Notes under the pieces: generated by a model
Told to the model about the DNA's origin: nothing
The model's input: the letters and a program-made list of their open reading frames with translations, nothing else
Database searches by the model: none
Position numbers and translations under genes: made by a program
Assembly: GCF_000237925.1 (NCBI RefSeq)
Contig: NC_031496.1
Location: 8,905,711 to 8,969,710 of the forward strand
DNA from: Schistosoma mansoni
Taxonomy: Eukaryota; Platyhelminthes; Trematoda; Strigeidida; Schistosomatidae
Reading direction: 5' to 3'
DNA: 64,000 nt
Part shown: positions 1 through 14,000 of the stretch, one piece after another
Layout of the letters: each line of letters starts with the position of its first letter
Numbering within the stretch: the stretch's first letter is position 1

Positions 1-69
1 CATAATCATGATACTTATTGTAAAACTTGTTAACTTATTCATTTAGCATATTTTTGTTTGTTTTTATAG

Positions 70-217
70 TCTCTGCACTGAACAAATCTTCATTCACTCC
101 TAACCTTGTCGTTTCAGCTAAATCCACTGCTATAACACCTGTTTCAAATAGTAACAATCAATCAACTTCAGTTGATAAAGATTGTTGGCTTGCGATCCCT
201 ACAAAACTTAGAGTTTA
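70..217 (+). CDS. MCM10: MCM10 exon before the OB-fold (first visible)
   Basis: The exon follows a T-rich tract ending in TAG at 69 and ends at a GTAAGT donor at 218. It reads in phase into the exon at 1139. The text is Ser/Asn-rich and ends in LAIPTKLRVY at the junction. It matches the segment of Mcm10 just before the OB-fold, where vertebrates have an LRxRxPRVSS-like stretch. Confidence 0.85.
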
Positions 218-3200
218 GTAAGTTTTATTGATTATTTTTTGCTTCTTTTCCGCTAACTGCATTAAGTAATGGTTGTCAATGCTAGGTAAATATATCAGTT
301 TTTGCTAATAGTCACGAATATCTCTTAATTTATTTGAGCTTGAAACTATTAGTCATTAGAACTGATTTTCAGTGCTTTTCACACTATTTATTTATTTGAA
401 CACATAAACATTAATCCAATACAAGGGGGCGCCAGATCCATATGCACCATACAAATCTCATTTGATTTGTGTGAAGGCTGTGATGCTGCACGGGTGCCCA
501 GACCGAAGCAGGTGGAGGCCATACCTGGAGCATTTGACCTAAAGGTCTGATCCACAAGGCAGGGGAACATCGTGAGGAGATGCAGTCCCATGGTAACCGG
601 TGACCAACGATTGATTCATACGCCATTTGTTCCCTCAGGATACTGGAGCCAGCCCATGTGCACCATTGGTTTGGAATGAGGGTTTTCCAACTCCCCTAGG
701 TGGACTTTCCGTGTCCACCAACCCGGTTAGAGCTCCGGACATTCGCTTTTCGTCCTCTCAATTTCGTAAACAACACCCATAGTGCGAGAAGGCAGTGAGT
801 AGGACTTCCCTGACAGAGGCTGTATACGCGTGGTCGTGTGAGAGCATTTCGAGAGAAAGTTTGGACTCTTCCCACTCTCAGCCGAACCAGGGCATTTGGG
901 GACAAAACTTCCTGTAAATTCATATTGCAAGAGTCAGTGGGTATGCATTATTTTGGGTGTGATCCAAAAGAATGTTTTTCACGATATCATCTATGCTTAG
1001 TAGTTTTTTAAATAACTAGTTAGGAACATTGATTTATTTGCTGATGATTGCACAATTGATAACCTGTTAATTATGGTGATGAAATGTGTTTCGAATACTC
1101 ATTGACTATGCGCTTCACTGTATGTAATCTCATTCCAGTCGGCCACGAATTTCCTCTGAACTATGGTCCAGTAGAACTTCTGATCGTGAGGTTCTCACTC
1201 TACCTCAATATATTCAACGTCATCGTAACCACCAATTTGTCAATAACGCTAAAAAGTCTTTTACCAGTGAAGCCGTTGTGGTTGGTGTCATTGGATCCAA
1301 ATTGCCTCCACGTCGCTCTCGTAATGACCGCATCTATTCTGTCTGGTGTCTAAGTGACCTGGAAAATATTGGTCCTGGATCTTCATCAGGGTGTTTGAAA
1401 CTGTTTTTGTTTGGTAACTGCCATGAGAAATTGTGGAAAGAGCCTGAAGGTAGTGTGGTTGCTATTCTAAATCCTCGCTCACTTAGCTCTGGGGAAGTAA
1501 GTGCTTATTCTAGGTGAATAGTTTTTTTAAGAACAGTATCTTTTAATTATTATTCCAGTCCGGTCGATAAACAGGATTGGTTGTTGGAGATTTTGGATGA
1601 TATGACTCGGAATCAACCACAATTGGATAGATGCTTTTGTTTTCTGTCGTCTTCTCGATCTTAATTCCCAGTATTCCCTTATAAATACCTTCGCGTTGTA
1701 TTTTTGTACGATATTCTTAATGTTCATGTTAGCGGGATATAGATTCGATTAAAGCGTGTTCCGCGCAGGATCGTGTTGGGGGCACACTGATCGACTATTT
1801 CTTAATCAATCACCAGATAGTTTATAAAAACCTTTCTGTTTTTCTTAAAGTAACATCCTACCATTTTTGAATTATTGTAATTCCGTGAGTTAGTGTTTCT
1901 TGATGATGATATTTTTGTTTACTAAGTAGATACATTTATTTCCCTTTCCACAAACACTCTATATGTTTGTTATGACATCCACTGAAAGCATTGTAAACAT
2001 CAGTACTGCTAGCTTGATATTGCAAACATTTTGATTTCTGTTGCAATACTCAAGCGTTCAAAGTATTTGAAATTGTAATTTGATTGCTGTTGGTATTTCA
2101 ATAGCTGGTTGTCAAGTAATAGTAAAACTCAAGAATATCATCATAAATTTGCTTACGTTGATCTGCTTCAATTTTTTGTACGTGTGTAGCTCAAAAATGA
2201 GTACGTAAAGCTATGCTTGTCTATTGGCCAGGAATTGATGCTAAACTCCAACATGTAAGCGTAAATAATCTGTGAAGTTGAGAAGTCATTTTAAAAATAA
2301 GTCTAGTTATGTAACTTTGGAAACCACGATTCTGTTCCACGTTGTGTAAAAATAAATGAAAATTTTGAAGATGTACTAAAAATTTTCATCGTGGTTTATC
2401 ACTTTGTGCTATGCTTCAAGTATTCTGAGAACAAATTTTTTATAACGAAGTTCATAAACTTACACATATCACATTGACTTTTAAAAGTGGTACAAAATAA
2501 TAAAGTTAATGATAATTGATAAGTCTTGTTGATTGTACGCTATATTCGGATCCTAAGCTAGTCTCGTAACCCCCAAGCTAGAACTACACAGCGACTTGAA
2601 CACGAGAGAAAAGGCACAATATATGCGAGAAGCACTTTACTCCAAAGGTCTCTTTATGTACAGAAAATATAGGGTTTTTGTGGTATTTTAGAAGTCCTTA
2701 GGTTTTACTGAAAATTCTAGAATACTACTAAACATAGTAGCAGTGTAGTAACCAACCAATCAGAACCCCTACATGTGATTTTTCATTTTCGCTATGTTTT
2801 CTAGCAAAACTTCCAATCAAACGCTGATTGGATAAAATGCTTCTTAATGTATCCTGAGCTTGTCATGTCTATTGCAAGTATTTGCAGGATCATCCCAACA
2901 ATAATAATAAGGATAATTATCGAAACTAAGCACCAATCTTAGTTAATGTATGAATACTGATGGTACGATGAAGAATTTCTTTAAAAATCGACATAAGTTT
3001 ATCAGTTTTTCATTTGTAAACAGATAACTACATTTACAAGAAACAACAGTTCAATATCTTGATTCATTAAGTTTGTTTTTTCACCTTTTTTTCTTCTAAT
3101 TAACCTTCATCATTAAGTAATTAGATTGTTGACTCAGTGAATAAACAATTGGTATCTCAATCTGTTTATTACAGATTAGAATCCTTATTTATTTACTTTA

Positions 3201-4956
3201 CTTTGAACAACGATATACTATCACTAGTTCTCAAGCTGTGTACACATGTTGATCAAATTTATGTTGACCTTTGTATTCATATCGGTTGTTTAATCTTTCA
3301 TTTTTTTTTACAATTAATATTTCCAATTTAGTCATTTACAGATGATAAAGATGTTAGCATTACACTGGAATCACCATTACATGTTATGATCTTAGGTGAA
3401 TCGCCTGATTATGGAATTTGTAATGCAACAACAAAATCTGGTCAATCATGTTTTCATGTTATCAATAAGTAAATGGGTTATGTTTTCTTCTTTTTCTATT
3501 CTGTTTCACTTTTATTTGTTAAAGTTTTCTAATAATATTTTTATGAATAAACTTATTTTTATGATAAACTAACACCGGAAACACTTAGTTGTTTCATAAA
3601 AATGTTGTTTACGAAATTGAGAGGACGAAAAGCGAATGTCCGGCACATTAACTGGGTTGGTGGACACGGAAAGTCCACCTAGGGGAGTTGGAAAACCCTA
3701 ATTCAAAACCAATGGTGCACATGGGCTGGCTTCAGTATTCTGAGGGAACAAATGGCGTATGAACCAATCGTTGGTCACCGGTTACCATGGGACTGCATCT
3801 CCTCACGATGTTCCACTGCCTTGTGGATCAGATCTTTAGGTCAAAGGTTCTGGGTGTGGCCCCCTAAGTAAACCACCTGCTTCAGTTTGGGCACCTAGGT
3901 AGTATCACAGCCCTCACACAAATCGAATGATATTTGTGCGGCGCATATATATCTGGTGCTTGTTGTACCAATATTTGTGTGTTTAAATAAAATAAAAATG
4001 TTTAAACTTTGTGATCTCCCCTGTCAGATTAGATTTAATGGCTACTTAGTAATTAAATTATAATATATTTGTGAATAGAATTTTGAATTTCTCATGTTTT
4101 GTTACTTAGTGTAAGTCATTTCATCAGAGTGAGTAAATAAGTAATTTTCTTTACTCAAAATCCCACTAATTAGATGGGATATTACAAATACATCAATATT
4201 TTATTATCAAATTTCTACCGAAGGCTTAAATTTTTTTGAAATTAAGTGCTTCTCATTAGTTGATATATTTCGCATTCAACTATTTTAAAATGCAGCATTA
4301 TGTGTGAACGTTCGGATTTCATTTCTACTTGATTCCTCCACACAGTTCATTGCAAATTCAGTAGATTTACCATCGTTTGCCAATAGTTATTAGTAAATTT
4401 TAAGGTATCAACCGAAGTAATAAGTTCCTGAAGACCGTTAGCTGTGACGCTAATTTCAATTCTTGTACTGATTAGTCAATAATCGTAAATGTGTGATCTC
4501 GTGTGTTGTTAAAGGTTATCACTTCCCATTTGCCCACACCGTTCTCTAACCAACTTACCTGTCATGGTAGGATCTAAAACAACGAATTTTCTAGCTAATT
4601 TAGATCTATTGCGTTCTCATGTAGATAATATTGACCACCGTTTTAAGATAGCAACTGTAGTTGGGGATTAACTGTCATGTACTTAGACAGTAAATTCAGA
4701 TGTTAATTTGAACGTTAGGAATAAAACTTACCAATTTTTCATGAAGTTACTACTAATGGTTGAAGGTTTTTGATGTTCTTTTAATACTTCATGTATTTTG
4801 TGTGTTTTCCTTTATCTTGTATCTTCAGAAGCATTTGTCGCTTTTGTGATTTTCATGTGAAAAAAGCTTATATCGAGGCAAGTACATCGCGTCCAGGATT
4901 TGTGAGTGCAAGGTAATAAAACTTCATGTAAATAACACTATAACTGCAACTCCTTA

Positions 4957-5009
<53 letters not shown>

Positions 5010-8000
5010 TAGTGGTTTGATTTATTCTGTTATCTTGAATCTCACTCATCTTAGAAAGATCTAAACACTTACGTTATAATACGATAACGTGGTTCATATC
5101 TCTGTTGATTCCTAAATAGTGAACTGGTAGCATTAAAAATTAATGACATCATATTGTAGGAAAGTTCTTTCTTAGTTAAAACTGTAAATTTTCATATTCA
5201 AACTACCCTCTACCTGATACCCATAACAATTAACTTTCGTACTAAATGAAATCTGCCTCAAGACTAAACATAGGTGTAGACTTACATCAAACTAAGTTAC
5301 GTGCATAGAATAAACTCTAAACTCTATTTAGTAACTTTTAGTGTATCTTCAGTTGTAACAAGTTATTTAATTTCAAATGCATCTGTATTATATTGGTTAA
5401 TTCACTGTGATATTGTGCTCAGCGATCAATGCCAAATTTGATCAAACAATCCTTAATAATTTCATTAATATCTAACTGAATTACCTTTAATTCATATTCA
5501 ATTCTTCTGGAGGTCTCTATCAAAAAAATACTTCACACAAACTTGGACTTCTTATTCTATTCATTTAGATTTCTAAGCTTCACACAAATAAATGTATTTC
5601 TAATAACTGTCATATGTTATTTTTATAATATGTAAAATCTTTCTTGAGAAAATAGTTAACCTTGCTTTGTTAATGCTAATACCTTCAGCTGTTTTAAAGT
5701 TCATTGAATTATATACCAACTTTTGTTCTAGATATCTCTTTTCATTATTTTTTTTCTTAAAATAGTTTACCAGGATTCGGTGGACAACAACGAAAATCAC
5801 GATATACTGGTGATCGTCCCCCAGATACACCTGAACCAGGTGTATTTACACTTCCCATAAATACAAATTTTTTGGTCGATAATTGCTACAAACCTGTTGT
5901 GTACGTGGTAGGATTGAAATTTATGATAAATAGAATTCTTGATTTTTATATTTTCCGGAAATTGTGTTTTTCGTAACATTGAACATTGAATAGTGTGTTA
6001 TTTCTGTGTATTGGGATCTGTTACACTTGCTGTTACTTCGTTTCAACTAAAAAAAGCCTACATTTGAATGATAACGGAGAAATAAATACATCAGTAAAGT
6101 AGTTTTTTCTAAGACAATTTCATTTCTGTTCTATTCGATTGTTTTTTTTATTTTATTGTCTACTGTGTGTTATGCTCATTTCTTACATTTTGTTACTGTA
6201 AACGGGATAACATATTTATGGGAATAAAGTAGTACGCAGAACCATAAAATTAAAAGTTTTTTTGTAAATGTGTATTATCATAGTTAAAATCATGAGTTAA
6301 ACGAAGCTAGACCACCATGGAAAACCTGGAAGNNNNNNNNNNNNNNNNNNNNNNNNNNNNNNNNNNNNNNNNNNNNNNNNNNNNNNNNNNNNNNNNNNNN
6401 NNNNNNNNNNNNNNNNNNNNNNNNNNNNNNNNNNNNNNNNNNNNNNNNNNNNNNNNNNNNNNNNNNNNNNNNNNNNNNNNNNNNNNNNNNNNNNNNNNNN
6501 NNNNNNNNNNNNNNNNNNNNNNNNNNNNNNNNAACCCTCCTTCTTTACCCGGGCTTGGGACCGGCAGTAACTCTAGAAGAGCTACAGGCGGACAGGAGAA
6601 CATTATGGAAACTTCTTCAAAACTATGGAGTTCCTGAAAAGATTGTCAACATTACCCAAAACTCATACGATGGACTACAGTGCAAAGTGGTGCATGGAGG
6701 ACAGCTGACAGAAGCATTTCCAGTAAGGACCGGAGCATGGTGGTCTAGCTTCAATTGACTCATGATTTCAACTATGAAAATACTGAAATCTCCACAAAAC
6801 CCCTTGTGATCTAAAATGTGTATTAATCAAAAACTTAACAGAAGTCAGGTCTGTATCAGTAATGTTAAATCACTGTTGAGAATTGACAACAAGTGTGCTA
6901 ATTGTTAGTCTCGTGCTTGTTAACTATTATCATGTAGACGTCTTCTCAGTTTGATTCTCGCTAGTCAGTTAATTTGGTGGTTAGATTTTATGCCTAATCA
7001 GTTGAATGCAATCAACACTATTGACTAGCAATAAGTGACATTGGCTACTAACCGGTAACTTATTTATTATAAATGTCAAATAAATTATATAGGTCCCCCA
7101 AAATTTTTGTGGGTTTATTTAATTATGAAGTCACTGTTCATTGAAACACGACCTGTGGATTGAAAAGTAAAATTTTATGTAAGTTTTTATTATAGAATAT
7201 GATCATTTACGAAATTATTAAAAACGATGATGTACCAAACGACTGTATCGTCCTAATGTAAGACACCAATACACACACACACTATCCATCTGTCTATTCG
7301 CTGTATTATGCTATCGATTTCCACAACTCTTATTTCGGTATTATTCAACCACTAATAAACTTCAAGAAAACTTCCTGTAGTTGTGGGGATAAAAATTAAA
7401 AACTGAGTATTTTGTACAAGATACTAAATCAAGGAACTGGATATTTACATAATCATTGTCTAGAACTCCTCACTTGTTTCAAATGTAACATATTACCATT
7501 AAATTCCTTATTTTCCTTTTTAAACCTGACATTATTGTTTCATTCAGTTGAATGATGCATATTTTTTCTAATTTTCCTCCTCTCCATATTATTTCACTCT
7601 GTCTTAGATCTTCAGCCAAAGTTAAACTGAGTTTGACCAAATTAAAAGCGGCTGGTTATCAAGTAGATACATCTATTGGATTAGGTAAAAATCCAGAAAT
7701 GACTAAAACATCGCAAGAATCATCATCATTCCAATCCTCTTCATCAGTGGATAATATTAAAAACTCAAATTTATCTGACAAGGATATCCCATTAATTACA
7801 GGAAAGGATTCTCCAATTATTATTAATCAAAGTAATAAGAAGGTAACCGAAGAAAACTCAGAAAAAATTCCAAATCACAATAATCAAGTAACAACCGAAC
7901 TTAATGAAGCAGAAAACAAACTTGTATCTGTACTACGTCGACCATCTGCTGGTTCTTTAAATTTATTAAGACATTTAGAACAAGAAAGTGAAAGTGACCC

Positions 8001-11000
8001 GGTTTCCGCTATATCCAAAACTGCTACTAAACGACTTGTGAATAAATCAAATTCTGAAAAATCTCTAAACATTTCTCAAGAATTTAGCTCACGTCTAAAT
8101 TCACCATCTCATGTAACGTTTGCTGAATTTTTCTCTAATATTAATGGAAAACATAAGCATTCAGTATCGACACTGCCTGCCAATATCAAGCCTAGTCTGA
8201 GTAATAAATCAGAACAACTTATTGATTTAGGTCCTTTACCATTGACGACTAGTCCTCAGACAACATTGTCACGATCTGTGTCATCATCTTCATCATTGAT
8301 AACAGATGCAGCACGTTTGCGTGCTACAGCTTTAGTTAATGCTCAAGGAGGTGTGAAGAAAATGACTGAAAAGGAAACTTTGAAACGGAAAGCAAATTTT
8401 TCGAATGTATCATCTTGTTCAAAAGTGTCGTAAGTATTTTGCCTACTTTTTTCGTTGATTGAATAGGATTTAATAAATCGTACATAAAAAAAGGAAATAT
8501 GCCTAAATCATTCATCAAATAATAGAACATTTGATTTTTTCGGTCTTCCAGTTTTACCTTTAATGATGATTTTTTTCACCAAAAAAATCTTGTCATTTTG
8601 GGATTCCGAGAGAAAACCGGCTACACATAGTTCATAGGTGTTTATTTTATAAATACTAATCGAACAAGGAGTTTGAAGGCATATTCTTCATGTCTATGTA
8701 TTTTGAGTACTTAATGCAATATGATTGTGGGTGTTTCGACTCGTGTTGTGTATCAAACTCTTAAGATAAGATGCTTAAGTATGTAACATCAAAACTATGT
8801 AATTTTAATATTTTTCTCATGTTCCATTAAAAATGATTAGCTTAAAATCTTCTATTCTATGTCTAGCCTTCATACAATTTCAGCTAGAAATGTTTTATGG
8901 TCGTGTACTTCATTTTATTCATTAAAGTATTATTATCTAGAATCCGTAATCTAGTTGTTTAGACCTCCATAAAATCAAATATGTTCAACTGTATATATCG
9001 AGATACTATTGGTTAGTATTGGGGTTGCTGAATAATTTATGCTCATAATAATGAAATATTCATATATATTTATGTGGGATTGGAACTTCACTCCCGTGAC
9101 TCGAACTTAACAGCTTAGGGTTTCGTGGTGTATATGTCTCATTTAGACTATTAATTTATCAGAAGGGGTTTTGTGGAGATTTCAGTATTTTCATAGTTGA
9201 AATCATGAGTCAATTGAAGCTAGATCACCATGGAAAACCTGGAAGCACTGGACGGCCGTTTCGTTCAAGAGATATTTCCTGGAGTTCTAGTGAGAAGCAG
9301 TGACCAATGGAATTCAACCACGTCTGTTGAGAGATAGGAACTCACTGAAGACAAATAGTGAACGGTTGCTCAAATTTCATGGATTGGTTGAAGCTAGACA
9401 TTAACACCATCGGATGCCGGCTCAGTAGTCTATCGGTTAATTGCTCCGGCGCGAGACTGGTAGGTCCTGGGTTCGAATCTCGCGAGTGCGGGGTCGTGTA
9501 TGCGCACTACTGAGGAGTTCCATAATAGGACGAAACGGCCTTTGTCCAGTGCTTCCAGGTTTTCCATGGTGGTCTAGCTCCAATTAACTCATGATTTCAA
9601 CTATGAAAATATTAATTTATCACCTACTGATCGACATTTCCCATTTTCAATCATTTTATGAACCAGTGCAACTCTTATTTAATGTCATTCTTGAACTTTA
9701 ATTTTAATTTTAGACTTATTAGACTTTATTTATCACGATCCCCTACTAGGGGTGACTTAAATAATGAGGTTCTATCTCACACCCTATATATTAATTTTTT
9801 CCTATTCGTCTACTTTTATACAGGGTTTTATCTGAAATTCTAGATAATAATCCTTCAAAACGTGCGAAACTCACTTCTTCTTCATCATCTTCATTGGATT
9901 TAAAAACTAATCAGCATTCAAATGATGAAACAACTCGAAAATTATTAAAAGAAAATCGTGCAAAAAAATTAACTGAATTAGCTAAACAAATTAATCAAGG
10001 TTCAGCGCATAAAAATCTAGTTGATGTACTTGAAAATCAAACTGAACAAATTCGTTTGAGTAATTTAGAAAAACGTGATGAATTTGAACAGAAACTTGTA
10101 AATCAAGATAAAGAAGCATGTACATATGTAATCTGTGAAACGGTAAATATTATTGAATATTTTCATCAATGCAACTTAGATTTACCAGGCATAAGTTTAT
10201 GTATTCGGTTTTGAACTACATATTTTTAGTTCGAAAACTATTAGTACTGTCTGGACTACCCAAACTGAACTAGGTGGGATCGAACCTGTAATCTAATTAT
10301 TGAAAGTCAAATACTATAACCGCCAAAATCCTACTCCCGAGACTGTAAGCGTTGTTTTATAATTCAGTGGAAAATATGGATTATGTCAATGATCTGAGGT
10401 TTTGAGCTTGCGTGGTAGATCTTTTGGTACCAAATTCTTATATGTATTTATGTTTGGTTTCCCCCTTATTTCTTCCGTAACTTACTTAATCCATTCCAAT
10501 GTGATGTGAGAACATTCCGTGTTAGTTGTCACATCGAATTAGATTTATCCTCAGTTCGTTCCCGAATTCCCTTGTATGATCGAGAGTGGGGAGAGTCCAC
10601 TCTCCCTCCTGAAATGCTCTTATATGGCAACGCGATATAACCTCTACCAAGGTAGTCTACCCACTGGCTTCTCGTGGAGCGGGTCTCATTTAGGAAGTTG
10701 AGATGACGAAAATCTAATGTCTGTTGCTTGAACCCGGTTGGTGGGTCAAGTTAAAAATTTGCTATGGTATCCAGGATATGATTTTTACCGATCTCTGTTA
10801 ATTACTATTTTCTTGTGATCTAGCCATTAAGTTGCAGTGAGTTTTGTGGTTTAGACATCTATTCTAAGAGCCTGATTACTGCTTTCCGATTGGCTCAAAA
10901 ATTTACCACAACAATAAACTTACAGCATTACTAAACACCATAAAACCACAATTATATTCTTCTAATCGTCTTTCATTTATTGTCAATTACTATGAAGTTC

Positions 11001-14000
11001 CACCAATCTAATTTTTTATTTAGTCAATAAAAGCTGATAAGCAAAGATGGATAGTAGCTAGCAGTGGAGTCCAGAACGCGCGTTTCGTCCTATTTGGGAC
11101 TCGTCAGCTGGATGTACCTGCATCTCAAAGTTAATGTTCACTCTGGGACTCGAACCCAGCACCTTCGCTTCAAACGCCATGGCGGTATCCACCCGACCAC
11201 TGAGTCCTGATAGCCACTTGCTTGTGCAATGGGGTGAAGTTGAAATTCACTCAGTATTGTTTGTTTGGATCTTCCCATTGATGATTTTAGGACTGCAACT
11301 GGTCAGTCTTTGCTTACCATGCTTGTGAATTTAGGCTATATCGATGCAATACGCACAGTATGCACATATGCCAATTAGAGACTGACCAGTTGAAGTCCTA
11401 AAATCATCAATGGGAAGATCCAAACAAACAATACTAAGTGAATAAAAGCTGAGTTGCTGTAAAACTCTAGTCAAATTATAACTTGTCACTTCTCAGTCAT
11501 AACTAAACTATTAAGTCTAGTAGTGCAAAAGTTATGCTCCGTAAGATTACCATCAGTATTCTACATTTTGCTTACTAACTGAATTTTATCACCATGTTTA
11601 TAGAGTTTTTATTTCCTCGTCGTATAATTTTCTTAGACTTAATTTGTGAAGTACATACATGTTTTAAGTATCGCCAGTCGGTGTTTACTTCTAAGGGCGA
11701 TGCTTATTGGTGTAGGAGTAGGTTTTAAGAAAACAGGTGGCTGCTAAAACAAAATGTGGTTTCAGTTCATCATTAACATTAAGATGGAGTTATGTTAGGT
11801 GCAGACTACATGATTGAGATCCGAGCCATTACCGTAACCAAGGTTTAGAGACTTCGGGTGATGTGGCTCATAATCAGTCTCAAGCGTACATGTTTATTCA
11901 CTCTTTGCATTCTCGTAAGTTTTGAGTTTCGAAATCATCTTATACTTTTTTATTCAGCTAATTCATTCTCCCTGAATTATATACCTAGTTTTTTCTACTA
12001 CTTACATTGGTGTCACTAAATCTACTACTCTGGTTTATGTCTAGACAGTTTTGTCATTCTATGATGTTGTAGTGTGGGAACTTGAACTGATGCACATATA
12101 TGCCAGGTTCTACGTTTCGCTTGACTAACTGGCTAATGTGTGAAATATGAAGAAAGAAATACTCAGGTTGTTTTAGGGGAAAATTGGCTGAATTTAAACA
12201 AAATAATTTTTAATGATCACCCTCCCCAACCTACATTTTCATGATTGAAGATATTGTTTGATTAACTACTTCGTCAGTATGCCCCAATATGATTATTCTT
12301 TTTTTCTATTTCTAGTGTAACTATCGTGCTCTTAAAACAGCTCCTAACTGTCGTACCAGTAATCACCAAATTAAATATGTAAAGGGCTTCAAACATTATT
12401 TTCGCTGTCGTCAGTGTTCAAAACGAACTGTATCATTAGACCGTTATCCTTCAAAACCATGCGAGTGAGTTACGATAAAATTTGATGTGGTTATTGTTCT
12501 TTTGTGTGTGTGTGTGTGTGATAAAATTTTACAAATTCTTCCATATATATAGGCAATCCTTCTAGATGGGTTATGTGATTTATTCAACATCTACCCCAAT
12601 CAGCCATCATATAACCTTGACCTATTAGTATGCACATGTTTAATGAAAACTGTTTGGTATGTGTGTTTACATTTCACGGTATGAACAACGAAAACAGTTA
12701 TATATAATTTATAGTGCACAGCACTCACAGAACAGTTAATTCAGTGCAAGTAATTCATTCTAATTGATCTTCAGTTTTAAGTCAATATTATTATCACACA
12801 AACACCAGACTAGTAGTCTAGAGGTTAAGTGTTCGTGCCCGAAACCGTAGGTCCTGGGTTTAGTTCCCGTATTCGGTATCGTATATGAGCATCGCTGAGG
12901 AGTCCCACAATAGGATGAAACGGCCATCCAGTGGTTCTAGGTTTCTAATGTTGGTCCAGCTTATACTGAATTGTGATTTCAACTGTGAAAATACTACAAC
13001 CTCCACAAATCCCCCATCCTAATAACATCCATTATTGACCAATTCGCTTGCCTTTTTCAAACCACTGGTTACAACATTGATTCCGTCATTGTAATTCATA
13101 GTTGATGGTTTCACTCTCGTTATTTCTAATCATGGTTTTATGATAATCGCTTCCAAACATCTAACATTAAAGAAAGACATTGGAGTTAATTGGTACATTT
13201 TCTTTCTTTAATAGTAAATTTAAATCAATTCTGTAAACAAAACACTTCATGACTATTTATTTTTTTACCGATGAGTATGAAGGCACTAAGTTTCCTCGTT
13301 GTCACTATTCTTACTGACAGCGTATTTATTGTTTTACTTCTCCTAATCTGTATTTAATGAACTTAATCGTTTACATTGTTCTACCCAAATCTCTCTAACT
13401 CTCAAGTTTTCTCATCTTGTTTTCCAATCTTATCTGGAAGAATATATTTCTATATATGTGCATCAAACATTATATGACCACATTGCTTACAATTTTGTGG
13501 AATTTTTATTTCGTTTAGACATTGTGGTGAATCTTTATTTGAAAAAACTGGAGTAATGAAGGTAAGCAATTGATTTAAAAGATATGATCAACAAGTTTTC
13601 TGTTACTAATCAGCTAATATTCACTTTATGACTACTAGACTATCTTAAGACATTCCGGTAAAAATTACTTTTTACTAACGACCTTCCTAGGCTCTTAAAC
13701 TGACATTGACAAAGTAAAACCGATTTCAATCGGTCAGAATGCAGGTGACATACGTCAATTATACATTACATAAAAACTCGTCTTCACCTCGTGACTTTGC
13801 ACCTTTTCTGGATTTCATTTGATAACCACGATCATAAATAATAGCATTTCCTAATAATATGTTTCGTATATGTTGTAGTATAACATCATTATTAAAATTG
13901 GCAATTGAGCTATCTATAGGCAAGATTATCGTTCAAATCCATTCGTTATGACATTGAAGTCACGACTTGAAATATGATTGATTCGTCTGTAGAATATTCT

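Larger units (their letters stand above)
6280..6809. mobile_element. Sm-alpha-like SINE arms enclosing an RTE LINE fragment and an assembly gap
   Basis: The left arm (about 6280-6332) has GAAGCTAGACCACCATGG up to GGAAG. The right arm (6734-6809) is its complement, ending in the TCCACAAAACCCCTT motif. Between them lie 200 Ns (6333-6532), a minus-strand piece of RTE 5' sequence (6533-6592) and a plus-strand RTE reverse-transcriptase piece (6590-6733). It is intronic to MCM10. Confidence 0.75.

Noticed and set aside
9470-9495. tRNA-gene-like B-box GGTTCGAATCTCGCG
   Set aside because: It is part of the SINE. There is no cloverleaf with an anticodon arm, and the same motif recurs in many copies.
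12890-12950. Active hammerhead in the 12800 SINE
   Set aside because: The core is present but stem I strands (GCATCG and CAGTGG) do not pair.
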